Below, piece by piece: positions 1-11,910 of a stretch of DNA of 64,000 nt. The translations under genes and the position numbers were made by a program. The notes below the pieces were generated by a model. It did no database searches. It was not told the origin of the DNA and saw only the letters and a program-made list of their open reading frames with translations. Source of the stretch: Corella eumyota (Eukaryota > Chordata > Ascidiacea > Phlebobranchia > Corellidae); contig OY720103.1 in assembly GCA_963082875.1 (NCBI GenBank), forward strand, positions 5,766,001 through 5,830,000, read 5' to 3'. The stretch's first letter is position 1; every line of letters starts with the position of its first letter.

Positions 1-518
1 AAGCAACTTTTAAGTTAAACTTAATGATCTCATTAATGGTCAAAATTTTAGAGCTATGTCGCTCGTTAACTAAAATGGTATTAGAAACTATCTCATTCGT
101 TAAAAATAAGAGGCTGCAAAAAAAAAAAAAGAGTTTAGTGCTATGCAAAGTGATGTCTTTTACGTTTTTATGAATATTACAGGCTACATAAATGCAGCAA
201 TGTTAAATCTTATCCATGGGGTTGCTTTTATAATGCTATTTTTACAATGAAAACTTAAATCTATAGCATATAGCCTAGCAATAGCTTAAAAGTGACATTT
301 TTTGTTTCTAATACCGATTATCTTTTTTTTTAAGTAACAAGATTCTTAACTTAATAAAATTTGTAATTCCGCCGGACTACACATTGTTACCAAGTTTTAT
401 TATATTTTAAATTTTATTCATAGCACTTTATATCAACACACTTTACAAGAAAATTGTAATTTAAAGATAAAATAGAAGTTTACCAAGATACAAGTCTAAC
501 TAAAATTAATTTTAACAG
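1..518. other. No gene recognised; probable intron of the kinase gene
   Basis: AT-rich sequence with a short poly-A run near 120. I see no exon here. The first exon I can support downstream (from 519) begins in phase 0 without a start codon, so this stretch is most likely an intron and the 5' end of the gene lies before the window. Confidence 0.5.
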
Positions 519-3500
519 TTTTGTAAAGACCAGGCCCTAAACAACGAAGAGTTTGAAGATCAACATAAAAAAGCATTTAACAGTATTTTAGAACTACTTC
601 CTTCCAATCTTTCAAATAATAAAGGCCTTCTTGAGTTTGTAGCAATCAGCAAAAATGAATACGAGAACAACAATAAAAAAAATAACGAGGTTTGCCTAAT
701 TTTAAATTTTATTAAAAAAAATCGAAACTGATTTATTAAATTAAAGTGATTAAACAAAACTGTTTTATTTTTAGTTTTTTTTGTTTATTGTATTTAGAGT
801 ATACTCGAAGCTAAAAGCATTTATGAACAAGAAATGGACAAGGTAGATTACATCGGTTAAAAATTGGGTTTCTCAATACCTAGATAGTTCAACACTGTGT
901 TGTTAAAACACAGGGACATCATTATTCAAATAAATAAAAAAATTAAATCAACATTTACTTATGTTGTTAATGTAAAATAAATGTTTTTATATTTATCTCT
1001 TTTTTCTTGGAAATTTAGGATTGTAAGACATTTGTGTAAGCAGTGCACACATAAATTACTCAGTACTAAACAATCATTATCATATAAATAAATTTAAAAA
1101 AAGGGTTAAGAGTTATTAAAAACCCTTATTATTTTTAATTTTGCAGCTATGTAAAAACCATGCATTAAAAGAAGACGAACTAGAAAACCAACATGAAAAA
1201 GCAATGGAAATTGTTAAAGAATATTTTAACAAAAACTCCAATCTTTTTAACAACAAAAACTTACAAGACTTTATAAAACTTACAAAAGAAGAATATGAAA
1301 TTCTCAATACAAGAAACTGGAAGGTATGTTAATTGGTTAAATACAATTTACAATAAAGTACAAAGCAGTAAATGAGAAAGTTATTACTGATAAAAACTTT
1401 TATGTAGTTCAACAACATTCTTGAACAAGACCTAAATGAAATTACAGATGAGTGCAAAACATTAAAATTAGATTTAACAAAAACTCAAAAAACCTTAAAC
1501 GAAGAAAAAGAAGTAAATATATTAAAAAAATAATAAATTTGTAATATTTTAATTGGCATGAGTGTGTTTATTTTTGCACAAATATAATTTTGACAAAACA
1601 AATTAAAGAATTATTAATATTTGATAACTTAGTTTCTTAAAAGTTACAACAAAATTAAAAACAACTAAAGCAATCAAAAGAAGTATAACAATTGCACAAA
1701 TATTAATTTTTTCCCAAATTTAATATTGTTCATTATAGAATACCAAACCTTAGTGTCCACAAGGTTTTATTCTAGCTAACACAAATAATTTTATATATAT
1801 TTAAAAATAATTAAATATCATAACAGTTCGTGCTAAAGAATATATTCATTTAGTACACATATATACGTTTTTTAAAAAGCATATAAGGTCTTTTTTATAC
1901 TTTTATTAATATAGAAAAGATAATTTTGCTTTTTAAATACAAAAATAATAATAATTTGTAATCTTTGTTATTTTTTATTAATTTTAACTTTTTGATTGAA
2001 CTAAATGTGTTTATATCCTAGACAAATAAAAGTTTGACAAAACAAGTTGAAAGACTATTAAAAGTTAAAGAAACAACTTCTCAAAAGTTACTACAACATG
2101 AAGAAAAACTTAACCAACCAGAAGAAGTATAAAATATTTTTTACTCTTATTTATATTTTGTTACCATAGAAAATAAAATATTGGTGTTATGTTTTTTTTA
2201 TTACAGAAGGACAAAAACCTTACTGCTGAACTGCAACTATGGAAAAACAAATGTTCTCTTAAAGATATGCAATTAAAACTAAGTCAAACTCAACTTACTG
2301 ACAAAGACCAGGTGAATTATGAATATGTAGGATTAACAAAAAAATCAATGATTAATCTAACATAAATTAACACTAAAATCAGCAATGCATGTGTTTTTTG
2401 TTTTTTTTTGCATATGTTCTTATCTTCGATGTGGAAAAGTTGAATGCGCAACTTAAACATAAAATAACATTAGTTACCTCGACCCAATCTCGAGTTGCCT
2501 GTGGCAGTTTAGGATATTATAGATTATGATTGCCACTTTAGGATATTATAGATTATGATAATTATACTGCTGATTAAGTGCTGGCTAAGCAGGAGTTCAT
2601 ACCGTTTATAGCGCCTTACTCAAGGGCGCTACAGCATGAGATCAGTGGGGATTTAACCTACGACCTCATGTGTGGTTAACAAGTGTTCTTACCACTACAC
2701 CATGCTGCCGGATCTAATATTATTACTATTATAGGTATAAAATTACATTCAGTAAGTTAACAAACTTGAATAGAATACAAATAAATATATTTAATAGTAA
2801 AAAATAAAAATTTGTAGTTTTTAAATTGACATGAATTTGTTTATATCTTAGACAAATGAAAGTTTGACAAAACAAATTGAAGAATTATCAAAATTAAATG
2901 AAACAATTTGTCAAAAGTTGCAACAACTTGAAGAACAACTGAACAAATCAGAAGAAGTATAAAATTGTGTTTATTTACTTTATTTTTACTTTTATCTATT
3001 TTTTGTTACCATAGAAAAGAAAATGTGAGTGTTATGTTCTTTTATCACAGAAGGACAAAAACCTTGCGGCTGAATTAAAAACATGGAAAGAAAAATGTTC
3101 TCAAAAAGATAAAAATTTGGAACAAAATCAAATTCAACCTACAAACCAAGTTCAGGTAAAATAGATTACAGTTGATTAACAAAAAAAAATTAAAAAATTA
3201 ATCTTAACATAAAATAATAATAAATTCAGCAATGTATGTTTTTACTTTAATAGTCAATACATACTTTTTTGGTAATTAAACAAACTCAAATAAAATATAT
3301 AGTCATTGTAGGTAAATATTAGTCGTTTTTAATAAAGTTGGCCATAACTTTTTTGTTTTAAATTTTAAATCAAATATTTTTTGTGCAGAAGACAGTGTTA
3401 TTATTTATTAATAAAATTAAATACCTTTAAAAATAATATTTAAACCCTTAAATTTAAAATTAAGTTTAATTTATTACCTCCACTAATGTAGTAATTATTG

Positions 3501-6500
3501 GACATCCTAGAGATAATTAATGAACAATTTTTTAATGTTTATTAAAAGTGATTTAATGAACTGCAAAACTTTTAAAACAGGGTCTTTTTTATATGTAGAA
3601 CATAAAACAGTTGTGTAGAAAAGAAAATGTCACTTATAACATAAAATAACTATATATATCAATGTTAATGTTCCAGTAAAGTCTTTTTTAATAATACATT
3701 TTAAAGGTTAAATATGTTTTTAAAAGGTGATACTGTTCATTAAAACTATGGAGTCATTTACTTCTAATTTTCTATATGGAGTCATTTACTTTCAATTTTC
3801 TATATGGAGTCATTTACTTCCAATTTTTTTTGTGAATATTGTTACAAGTATTTTTCTGACATTTGTAATTGATAATTTTATTACAGTTGTTTTTATATTT
3901 GTAGCATAAGCCTTATATGTAGGTTAAATTAAATAAGAGTTTTTTTAATAACTGTCATTTTAAGGTACAGTAGAATTAGTGTAGTTCTAAAAAAAAAATC
4001 TTTAAAAAAAAGCGTTCAATAATTGTCCCCATTAACAATAATAGTGTGCAGGTGATAATAGATTGCAAATTATATACACTGTGTTGCAAATACAAGTGTG
4101 ACATTGAGCTTTTTACATCGTTGGTAATTTTAAATTTTTTAATTTTTAATTTTTCATTGGCATGAATACGTTTATATCCTAGGCAAGTGAAAGTTTGACA
4201 GAACAAGTTGAAAAACTATTAAAAGTTAATGAAACAACTTCTCAAAAGTTACTACAACATAAAGCACAACTTAACCAATTGGAAGAGGTATAAAATTTTG
4301 TCCAATTAATTTCTTTTATTCTTATCTTAAATTTCTTTACCATAAAAAACAAAATGTTAGTGTTATGTTCTTTTATCACAGAAGGACAAAAACCTTGCGA
4401 CTGAATTGAAAACATGGAAAGAAAAATGTTCTCAAAAAGATAAAAGTTTGGAACGAGAACAAATTCGACTTACTAACCTAAACCAGGTAAATTTATTATT
4501 ATATACAATTAACAAAAATATTAACTTGGCATTAAATAACCATAAAATCAGCAATCCATGTTATTACTAGTTACCTTATTACTTTTAAGTAATTAGACAT
4601 ACTTGAACAAGACAATAAAAAAATAAACATTTTTAATTGTGTTTATATTTTAAGACAAATGAAATTTTGACAAAACATAATGAAAAACTATCAAAATTCA
4701 AGGAAACAGTTTCTCTAAAGCTACAACAAAATGAAGATCAACGAAAGCAATCAGAAGAAGTATAAAATTTGACAAATCATTAATTTTTATTGTAAACTTA
4801 TATTATTATTTATTTATGATATATTCTTAATATTTGTTTTATTATAAACAAGGTTTCTTTTTCGCTAATTCAATTAAGTTTATATTTACAAAAACAATAA
4901 TATATAATATCATAACAGTTGGTAAAAGAAAAACTAATTAAATTCTTTTTTTAAATGACCAAACCTATTAAACTTTTTATTAATACATAACCTTCTTAAA
5001 TCACATTTTAATAATACATTAAAAACTAAAACTTTGTATTTAACATGCAAACATGAAAAAAAAAGACAAACGAAATGTTGACAAACCAAGTTGAAAAACT
5101 TTTAAAATCCAGCAAAACAACTTCTCAAAATTTACTACAAAATAAAGAACAACTAAAGCAATTTAAAGAAGTATAACATTTGTATAAATAATTACTTTTA
5201 CTGTAAACCTAATATTACTTTTAAAAACTACCAAATGTTAGTGTTACAATATTTTTTTAAAACCTTTTATTATTACAGAAGAACAAAGATCTTTTTAATG
5301 AATTGCAAACATTGAAAGAAATATGTTCTGAAAAAGATATAAAATTAAAACAAAATCAAGATCAGATTACCAACCAAATCCAGGTAAAAAAATGATAAAC
5401 TTAAAATCAAATGTTAAGCAGATCATAAAAAACACTTTAGAAAGTTTTTAAACTGTCGTTCTCTGTTTTAGAAAACCAATAAACTTGAAAAAGAAAACGA
5501 GGAACTACAAAAAGATAACAGAGTCCTAAAAGAAAAAAATCGCAAGGTGAGATATATATGTATATATAAAATGGTGCACCGTAAACAGATATTCTGGTAA
5601 AAATAAGTAAATCAAGTTAAATTTAAAAAGCACAATGAAGTTTATCAACTATTGTTATATTGAAATTTTGTTTATTTAAGTTTGTTAATTCATTCTTTTA
5701 CAAATAATCAAAGAAATAGGGATAAATTTTAACGCTGATGATTACTTTTACACTCCTTTTCCACATCTTACACTCCTCCTAATTTTACTGTACAACAATA
5801 ACACAGTTCTTGTATCATGCAACAATTTACCATTTGCCAGGTTTCTATACTCTGTTCACAGTATTAAATATAGCTTTTTTATCACCAAAACTTCAAAAAT
5901 GATAAATCGACATTTATGTGACTTAAATTCTAAACCAGTAATCTTTTTTTTGTATATATTTTTATCCTCGATGTGGAAAAGTAGAATGTGCGACTTAAAC
6001 ATAAAGTAACATCAGTTACTCCGACCCAGTCTCGAGTTGCCTGTGGCAGTTTGGGATATTATATAGACTATAATTGCCCGATAATTATGCTTCTGATTAA
6101 ATGCTGGCTCAGCAGGAGTTTATACCGTTTATAGCGTACTATCCTTACCACCAACGTTTAAAGTTTCATACGCAAATGTAAACATTATTGATATATAAAT
6201 TTAATCCAAGATAAACATAATAAAAACACAAAAAACTATTTGATCTCGTTGAAAAGTCGTGTATAATTTCTTCCTTCAACTCACTTTTTATACATTTTGT
6301 TAAGTTCAAAAACTTACACCAGTTAAAGTATCATCTTCATTATGCAAAAATATTACTTTTATACAAGCACAATAAAGCATCCGTTTAGTAACACACTTAT
6401 TTTACTGTTTTTACGACAAAAACAGACATTTGTAAACCGACTAAGACACTAAGACACAAAGCAAAATTATCCCACCTAAACAGGGACCTATGGTAGGCCT

Positions 6501-8186
6501 TATAATTAGCAACTTTAGGTACATATGGTTATTACTTTTTATAGTACTGCTATCTTCCTTTTCAAAAAAAATATCTGTTTAACAAAAATATATTGTATTA
6601 AGAGTTTTTACAGTTTTACAGATCCAATGATGTGGAAATTTGCACAGACAAGGGTTTTCTTGGCAAGGGAAGTTTTGGATTAGTGCGCCTTGGTTTTCTT
6701 AAACATTGTGGAGTGGTTGCCATAAAATGTATCTCCGTAACGGGATCCCAGTTAAAAATTCAAGAGGACAAAAAAAAGTATCTAACATTTGTCTAAGATT
6801 TAAAATAATCTTATGTTTATTAATATTAATTAAAATTTTTGTTTTAAAGCTACAGAAATGTGTTAAAAACAAAATACCATTGCCGTATTTGTTTATATGA
6901 AATACATTCTTTTGCAAATGAATATAGGCTATATGACATTTTTTCTCTTTTACTAAGTAATAAAATCATAAAGCCTTAATGTAAAGATTTAATAACTATG
7001 CCGCTCTAGTTACAATAAATATAAAAGAAATAAACCAACTGATAAAAATTTTCGAAACACCTGTTTATGAAATCTACAAAAATGTTCATGTTTGTTTTGA
7101 GAAAAAAAATAGGCAAGTAACAAAAATTTGACAACTCACTAATTTTTGTTACAAACAGTTGTCATGTCGCTACTAAAACCATTCGTTAATTCAAAATGTA
7201 ATAGGATTTAATACTGTTACAATTTACAAGTTTACAAAATGTAATGAAAAAATTTTTAATAACATGTAACTAATATAGATAGTATATATACAATATTTTA
7301 ATCAAAAAAATACTACTCCTTTAACAGAATTCTGGATGAAATTGATATGTGTTTACAAGCCACTCACTGCAATATAGTCAGTTACATTGGTTATACTGAG
7401 TGGAGGTCTTCGCGTAATGAAAATCTCTCAGAAATGGGAATTATCATGGAGTACATGGAGTGCGGAAACCTTGAAGATTTAATGGTGACAAGAATTGATG
7501 ACATTGAAGACATACCCGCAGTAGTCAGACTTAGATTTGTTTATGACATTTCGTGTGGAATTTCCTTCATCCACAACCTGCTGCCAGAACAAAGAATGAC
7601 ACACGGAGACTTGAAACTCCAAAACGTCCTCCTTTCAAGTGATCTTCATTGCAAAATTGCTGATTTTGGTGGAGCTAACTTAGCAACTGTGACTGAACAA
7701 TCAGATAATGTTCTAGCTTCGAAAAAGGGAGAGCACACATGGCTCTACACAGCACCAGAGCGATTAGAAAATACCATGTTGAAAGTTAAAAAATCAATGG
7801 ATGTGTACAGTTTCGCCATGATGGTTTTCATGATTCTTGCTCGAAGGCATCCAAGAATTGACACGGTAAACAAAAGTAGACAAAATCACGAAAGTTTAGT
7901 ATTATCTGGAACACGTCCACACTTGGAAGAGATCTCAGAAAAAAAAAAGACAGATCCCAACCAAGATGACAAACTAGTTACTTTCCTTAAAGTTCAAATG
8001 GAAAAATGTTGGGACCAAAATCCACTGTCTCGCCCCAAAATAATTAGAGTAAGAGATGAAATCGACGAAGAGCTTGCAAGGCAAAGTGATGCAGAAATAA
8101 AGCAAAGCATTGTAAACATTATTAAGAAAATGAAAATTGTGCTCCCATTTAAATCTACCCATTCCTTTGAGCCAATTGAAAAGTAA
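519..8186 (+). CDS. Coiled-coil protein with C-terminal RIPK-like (TKL) protein kinase, 5' end missing
   Basis: Exons I can support: 519-689, 798-842, 1147-1323, 1408-1512, 2022-2126, 2207-2311, 2852-2956, 3051-3155, 4183-4287, 4382-4486, 4655-4759, 5066-5170, 5279-5383, 5472-5546, 6614-6777, 7328-8186. All junctions are GT-AG and frame-consistent, giving 846 residues plus stop. Exons 519-689 and 1147-1323 are paralogous (pattern C-K-x2-A-L, then Q-H-x-K-A). Nine exons of exactly 105 bases make a Gln/Lys/Glu-rich heptad-like stalk. The kinase has the glycine loop GKGSFG, the VAIK lysine, HGDLKLQN at about 7602, DFG at 7662, YTAPE, and a C-lobe WDQNPLSRPK. HGD replaces HRD, so it is a non-RD kinase, but the catalytic Asp, DFG Asp and VAIK Lys are present, so activity is plausible. 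The lobe pattern resembles RIPK/TKL kinases; no death domain or CARD is seen after the kinase. Role is inferred only: signalling by stalk-mediated oligomerisation. Confidence 0.85.
1578..1682 (+). pseudogene. Dead 105-base coiled-coil exon (A-type)
   Basis: This segment aligns over exactly 105 bases with the five live A-type exons of the kinase gene and keeps the downstream gtata donor context. It is closest to the exon at 4655-4759. Its acceptor AG is lost (gcac in place of tag), and read in the ancestral frame it carries two TAA codons, so it cannot be included in the mRNA without truncating the protein. It is a recently silenced exon within an otherwise active gene. Confidence 0.8.
2401..2711 (-). 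repeat. tRNA-derived SINE, family 1
   Basis: Reverse-strand copy in the intron between the 2207-2311 and 2852-2956 exons. The family, read head first, starts with a tRNA-like head (box A-like GTGGTGTAGTGGTAAGAAC, box B-like GTGGGTTCAATCCCC), followed by a unique body and a tail ending in gaggataaagatatatac plus poly-A. This copy has a short internal duplication of its gatattatagattatga segment. Confidence 0.85.
3747..3830. repeat. 28-bp tandem repeat, three copies
   Basis: Three successive units starting tatggagtcatttact at 3747, 3775 and 3803, with one or two differences per unit. It lies in the intron between the B-type exon at 3051-3155 and the A-type exon at 4183-4287. Confidence 0.9.
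5944..6165 (-). repeat. tRNA-derived SINE, family 1, head damaged
   Basis: Reverse-strand copy in the last large intron before the kinase exons. Tail and body are present; most of the tRNA-like head is deleted, leaving only a few bases (tccttaccacc). Confidence 0.75.
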
Positions 8187-8600
8187 TAGATGCATGACTG
8201 TCAAAAGTTTTACATTTTTGTCAAAAACAGACAAATTTAAAATGAAAAATATGGTGTTAAATATATATATATATATATTGTTAAATATATATTTTGAATG
8301 TTTATTTTGTGTTTTCTTTTGTAGATTGTAAGTTTTTCTTATGGTAACTTAATTTTAAGTTATGCCTTTGTTTATGTATGCCATTGTAGTTCTCTTCTAT
8401 TTGGTTCAGTGATTTTTCCTTTTTTCTATTGGGTTATTTTTTGTGTTTTGTGCTTAACTATTAGTTCATTATAGTTTGTGCTTGCTAGGGGTTAGACCTA
8501 TTTTTATTAGTGCATGCAACCTTACATGTTTTGTTATTTAATTAATGCATGATGTTTACATTCTATTTGAATAAGGAATAATTAATAAGAAATAAATAAT
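8187..8600 (+). terminator. 3' UTR and poly(A) signal of the kinase gene
   Basis: T-rich trailer after the stop at 8184-8186. A canonical AATAAA lies at 8591-8596, with a T-rich stretch after it; another AATAAA-like site follows near 8662. The spliced-leader-like 16-mer at 8560-8575 lies within this trailer. Confidence 0.55.
8560..8575 (+). other. Exact match to the Ciona spliced-leader sequence
   Basis: The 16 bases ATTCTATTTGAATAAG equal the Ciona intestinalis mRNA spliced leader as I remember it. In a true SL RNA gene the leader is followed directly by a GT splice donor; here it is followed by GAATAA, so it is not a working SL donor. It could be the 5' end of a retro-copied trans-spliced mRNA, an SL RNA gene relic, or chance. 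A rough estimate for AT-rich DNA puts a chance match in a window of this size well below one in a thousand. Confidence 0.6.
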
Positions 8601-10014
8601 CTGGTTTTTCATATATTATTCAGTTGTTCGTTCTTAAAACAACTAAAAGTTCAAGATTCTAAAAATAAAGTTGGATTTTGTAAATAAATATTTCTGTACG
8701 AAATATATTAAAACGTTCTGTACTTTCTACTTTTTAACAAAATAGAAATAAACCCATTTATGACAATAGAAATAACTTTGTAACTGTAGCAAATTTAATT
8801 ACTTTATGGTATGCTCTAAACCAGACAATCAATTTTGTTACATTTTCCAGTTGTATTATTACACTATTGTTGTCTCATATAAGTATTTCTTAAAAGCGAT
8901 GTGTAAAAAAATAGATAATGATTGGTGCTTGCCATTGAACAAATAACCCTTAAAGTCTGAAAACATACTAAATCCAATACCATTTATATGTATAAAAATG
9001 ATGATAAATTTAACAACAATCAGATTAAAAATTATTAAGGACAAATGGAATGACTTTGTATGTAAGTTTAACAGATGCGATTTTTTACTTGAAATTTGTT
9101 TCAAAAATGTTTAAGGTACATCTACATCTTATGTGCGCAGAGTTGCCAATAAAAACTTTACTGAAAATAAACAGTAGTATATTTGTAAAAATATTATTAT
9201 ATAAGTACCTAGACCAAGTATTTATTAATTCATAAATTTAACTCACAAAATATCAGTGCAAATAAAAACAACATATAAAATAATATTGTTGTTTTTAGAA
9301 ATATAATTTCTAATAGTATAAAGTCATGACGAAAAGTGCACAAAAAATTAATTTTTATCGTATTTCTGGCTAGACTATATATTAAATTGACAAAAGTTTT
9401 AACAGTTGACCGTAACAGCCTAATAACATTTAAAACTAATTTATTAAAGTATATTGTATCAAGCAGCACGTGCTAAATTAAGACTTAAACCACATTTAAA
9501 AATATTTTAATCAATTTCTTTAGTCAAAGTGTTGTTTATTTAATTGCAAACAAACTTGTGCAACAGATTTAAATATAAAGTCCAATATAAGAAAACATTT
9601 ATAGCTTAAGCAACAGCATAAAGGTAAAAATAATTTTTAAAGAAATTAAAAATAGGTAAATTTAGTATTATTCAGATAGTGAGCTTACATTTTTATTTCA
9701 CCTTTGAAATATTTCTAAATAAACTAATCTTAAAAATACAGATCATTAATTTTTTTGTAAAAAAATGCTTTTAAAAAGCACATTATTTAAAATCAATATT
9801 AATCAGTGAAAAATAATTTAAGCTTACAGTTTAAATTATTTATTTGATTTGTAATATGTACATAGGACAAAAAAGTATTTTGACATACTAATATACTACT
9901 TTGATAAACAATTTTAATAAATTGTATATTTATATATACTGTGACAAATATAGAACGGTGCAAAATCACTTTTAGGTATTTAAAAGAGGATAAAAATATA
10001 AAAAAAATAATGCC
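8601..10014. other. Intergenic, no gene seen
   Basis: AT-rich sequence between the converging 3' ends of the kinase gene and the Shisa-like gene. It should contain the 3' UTR of the Shisa-like gene near its right end. I find no exon, no SINE and no clear repeat. Confidence 0.5.
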
Positions 10015-11910
10015 CTAGTCTTTCCTTCTTCTCCTTTTCCAAATACCAAAATGAGAAATAGAATCAACAACGCATAATAAAACCAGTAAGACAGCATATA
10101 TGGCTACTATAGACACTGATATGCTGTAATGCCTAAAAATTCAACATCGCATTAATTTAAACAAGCAATTTTTAAAATAAGGTCTGTTTTATAGTAGTTG
10201 GGACAGTTTTTCATATTTATTTATCCTCAACGTGGAAAAGTCGACTTCACGACCTAAACAGCGAGTAACATCAGATACCCCAATAAAGTGTTGGCTAGGC
10301 AAGAGTTCATAATGTTTATATCGCCTTATTAAATGGCGCTACAACATGAGAGCAGTAGGAATCAAACCCAGGACCATGTAGTAAAGTCAAGTGTTCTGAC
10401 CACTACCAATGTTGCCGGTTTAGTTGGCTTAACTACCTGAGGTTCAATCTACACTGCTTTTGTTTTAAAGTTTTTTTGAGTTATGTGGTAACAAAAGTTA
10501 CTGATACTAAGCCAAAAACTAATTGGCCTATTATTTAATCAGCAAATCAATAAATATTAAAACACCAAAGGTAGCCTTGAGTAGGTTTTGGTAAGAAGTG
10601 TTTACTTAAGACTAAAAAGCAATGTCTACCTTCTCACATAGAGGAATAATAACAATAGAAACATTATAACTATTTTTTTTAACATTGTAAAAGATCTTTT
10701 TGTTAAATTTTAAATTCACTTTAAGTGAGCTTTTAGACAATGCCATTTAATGTAACATGTAATCAAAATTTAAAAAATAAACATAATTATCAAAATATGC
10801 TTTAAAAAAAGCAGTCCAGTGTTAAGCTATGCCATAAATGTGAAAATATTAATTTTAAATATTCCTACTTACGGCGTTGTATTGCTGTTATGCTCATTTT
10901 CTTTTTTATGTGAATAAATAGATTCGTTCATGCTACTACAGCATTGTAATAGTACAGAACGATTGCCACAGCAGTATAGTAAATCATCTGCTTCGAATAG
11001 TCGAGGGCATGAAAATGCTGTTTGCTTTTCCCCTGATACAGTTATACTTTCACACAATTCACCACTGCTTTCTAAATATAAGATATATATTATTATATTT
11101 GGATATAGTCCCCCCAAAAAAGTTGGGGCCTGAAAAGTAATAAAGTCGAGAACCGTAAAAGTAACAAGAACAAAATAAAAAAATTATCCTGATTATAACA
11201 TAAAAACCCAACATTAAGTAACAAGGATCTTATGTAGTAAAGCTAAGAGTTCTAACCCTTTTCACCATGCCATCAGTTATGCATATTTTTTTGTATATAT
11301 CTTTATCCTCGATGTGGGAAGGTCGAATGCGCCACCTAAATATGGTGTAACATCAGTTACTCCGACCCAGTCTCGAGTGGCTTGTGGCAGTTTGGGATAT
11401 TATAAAGACTATAATTGCCCAGTAATTATGATGATAATTAAGTGCTGGGTCAGCAGGAGTTTATACCGTTTCTAGCGCTTTACTTAAGGGCGCTACAGCA
11501 TGAGAGCAGTGGGAATTGAACCCACGACCTCATGGTGGTGTAGCAAGTGTTCTTACCACTACACCACACTTTCAGTTTATATATGTATTTAATGAATAAA
11601 ATCCATTTATATTTAAGGCAGATTGTAATGCTATTTCTTACTGGGCTATGGTAATAAGGATATAGTAATATAACTGTATATTTTGGTATGTTGAAAAAAA
11701 TGTAAACCTAACTATATAAACAAACAAAAATTTTAACTTCAAATCAAGAAAATCACAATTGGGCAGAAATCATAGTTAACACATAAATAGGTCAATGGAC
11801 AATAGGTAATATTAAATGAATACACAGTTTAGGTATATACTAAAATTAATTAAATTACCTGATTTATGTAGCATAGAAAATAGCACCAAAACATAAGTTA
11901 GTTTTAACAT
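10015..11910 (-). CDS. Shisa-like small type I membrane protein
   Basis: Three exons: 11859-11910, 10873-11071 and 10015-10132 (stop TAG), 122 residues. Exon 1 encodes a hydrophobic signal peptide (LTYVLVLFSML). Exon 2 encodes a cysteine-rich ectodomain with C24, C39, C51-C52 and C61-C62, with FSCPR around the second Cys and YCCGN at the first pair; this C..C..CC..CC layout is the Shisa-family signature. Three NXS/T glycosylation sites are visible (N54, N66, N81). Exon 3 encodes one transmembrane segment (SIVAIYAVLLVLLCVV) followed by a short basic tail, WKRRRRKD. Known Shisa proteins retain or modulate receptors such as Frizzled, FGFR and AMPA receptors; the exact role here is not predictable. 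The long PY-motif tail of larger Shisa proteins is absent. Exon phases (1 then 2) match across both junctions, which supports the model. Confidence 0.8.
10207..10420 (-). repeat. tRNA-derived SINE, family 1, internally deleted
   Basis: Diverged reverse copy in intron 2 of the Shisa-like gene. The central body between the gtaacatcag and aagtgttggct segments is missing; head and tail are recognisable. Confidence 0.75.
11221..11278 (-). repeat. SINE family 1 head fragment
   Basis: Only the tRNA-like head of an old copy remains (tatgtagtaaagctaagagttctaaccc pattern). It lies just before a younger copy of the same family. Confidence 0.5.
11286..11577 (-). repeat. tRNA-derived SINE, family 1
   Basis: Nearly full-length reverse copy outside the coding exons, in intron 1 of the Shisa-like gene. 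It runs from the tttttttgtatatatc tail to the accacactttcag head. Confidence 0.85.

Noticed and set aside
8560-8606. Functional SL RNA gene
   Set aside because: The leader is not followed by GT, and no Sm-like site or tandem SL repeat is evident.
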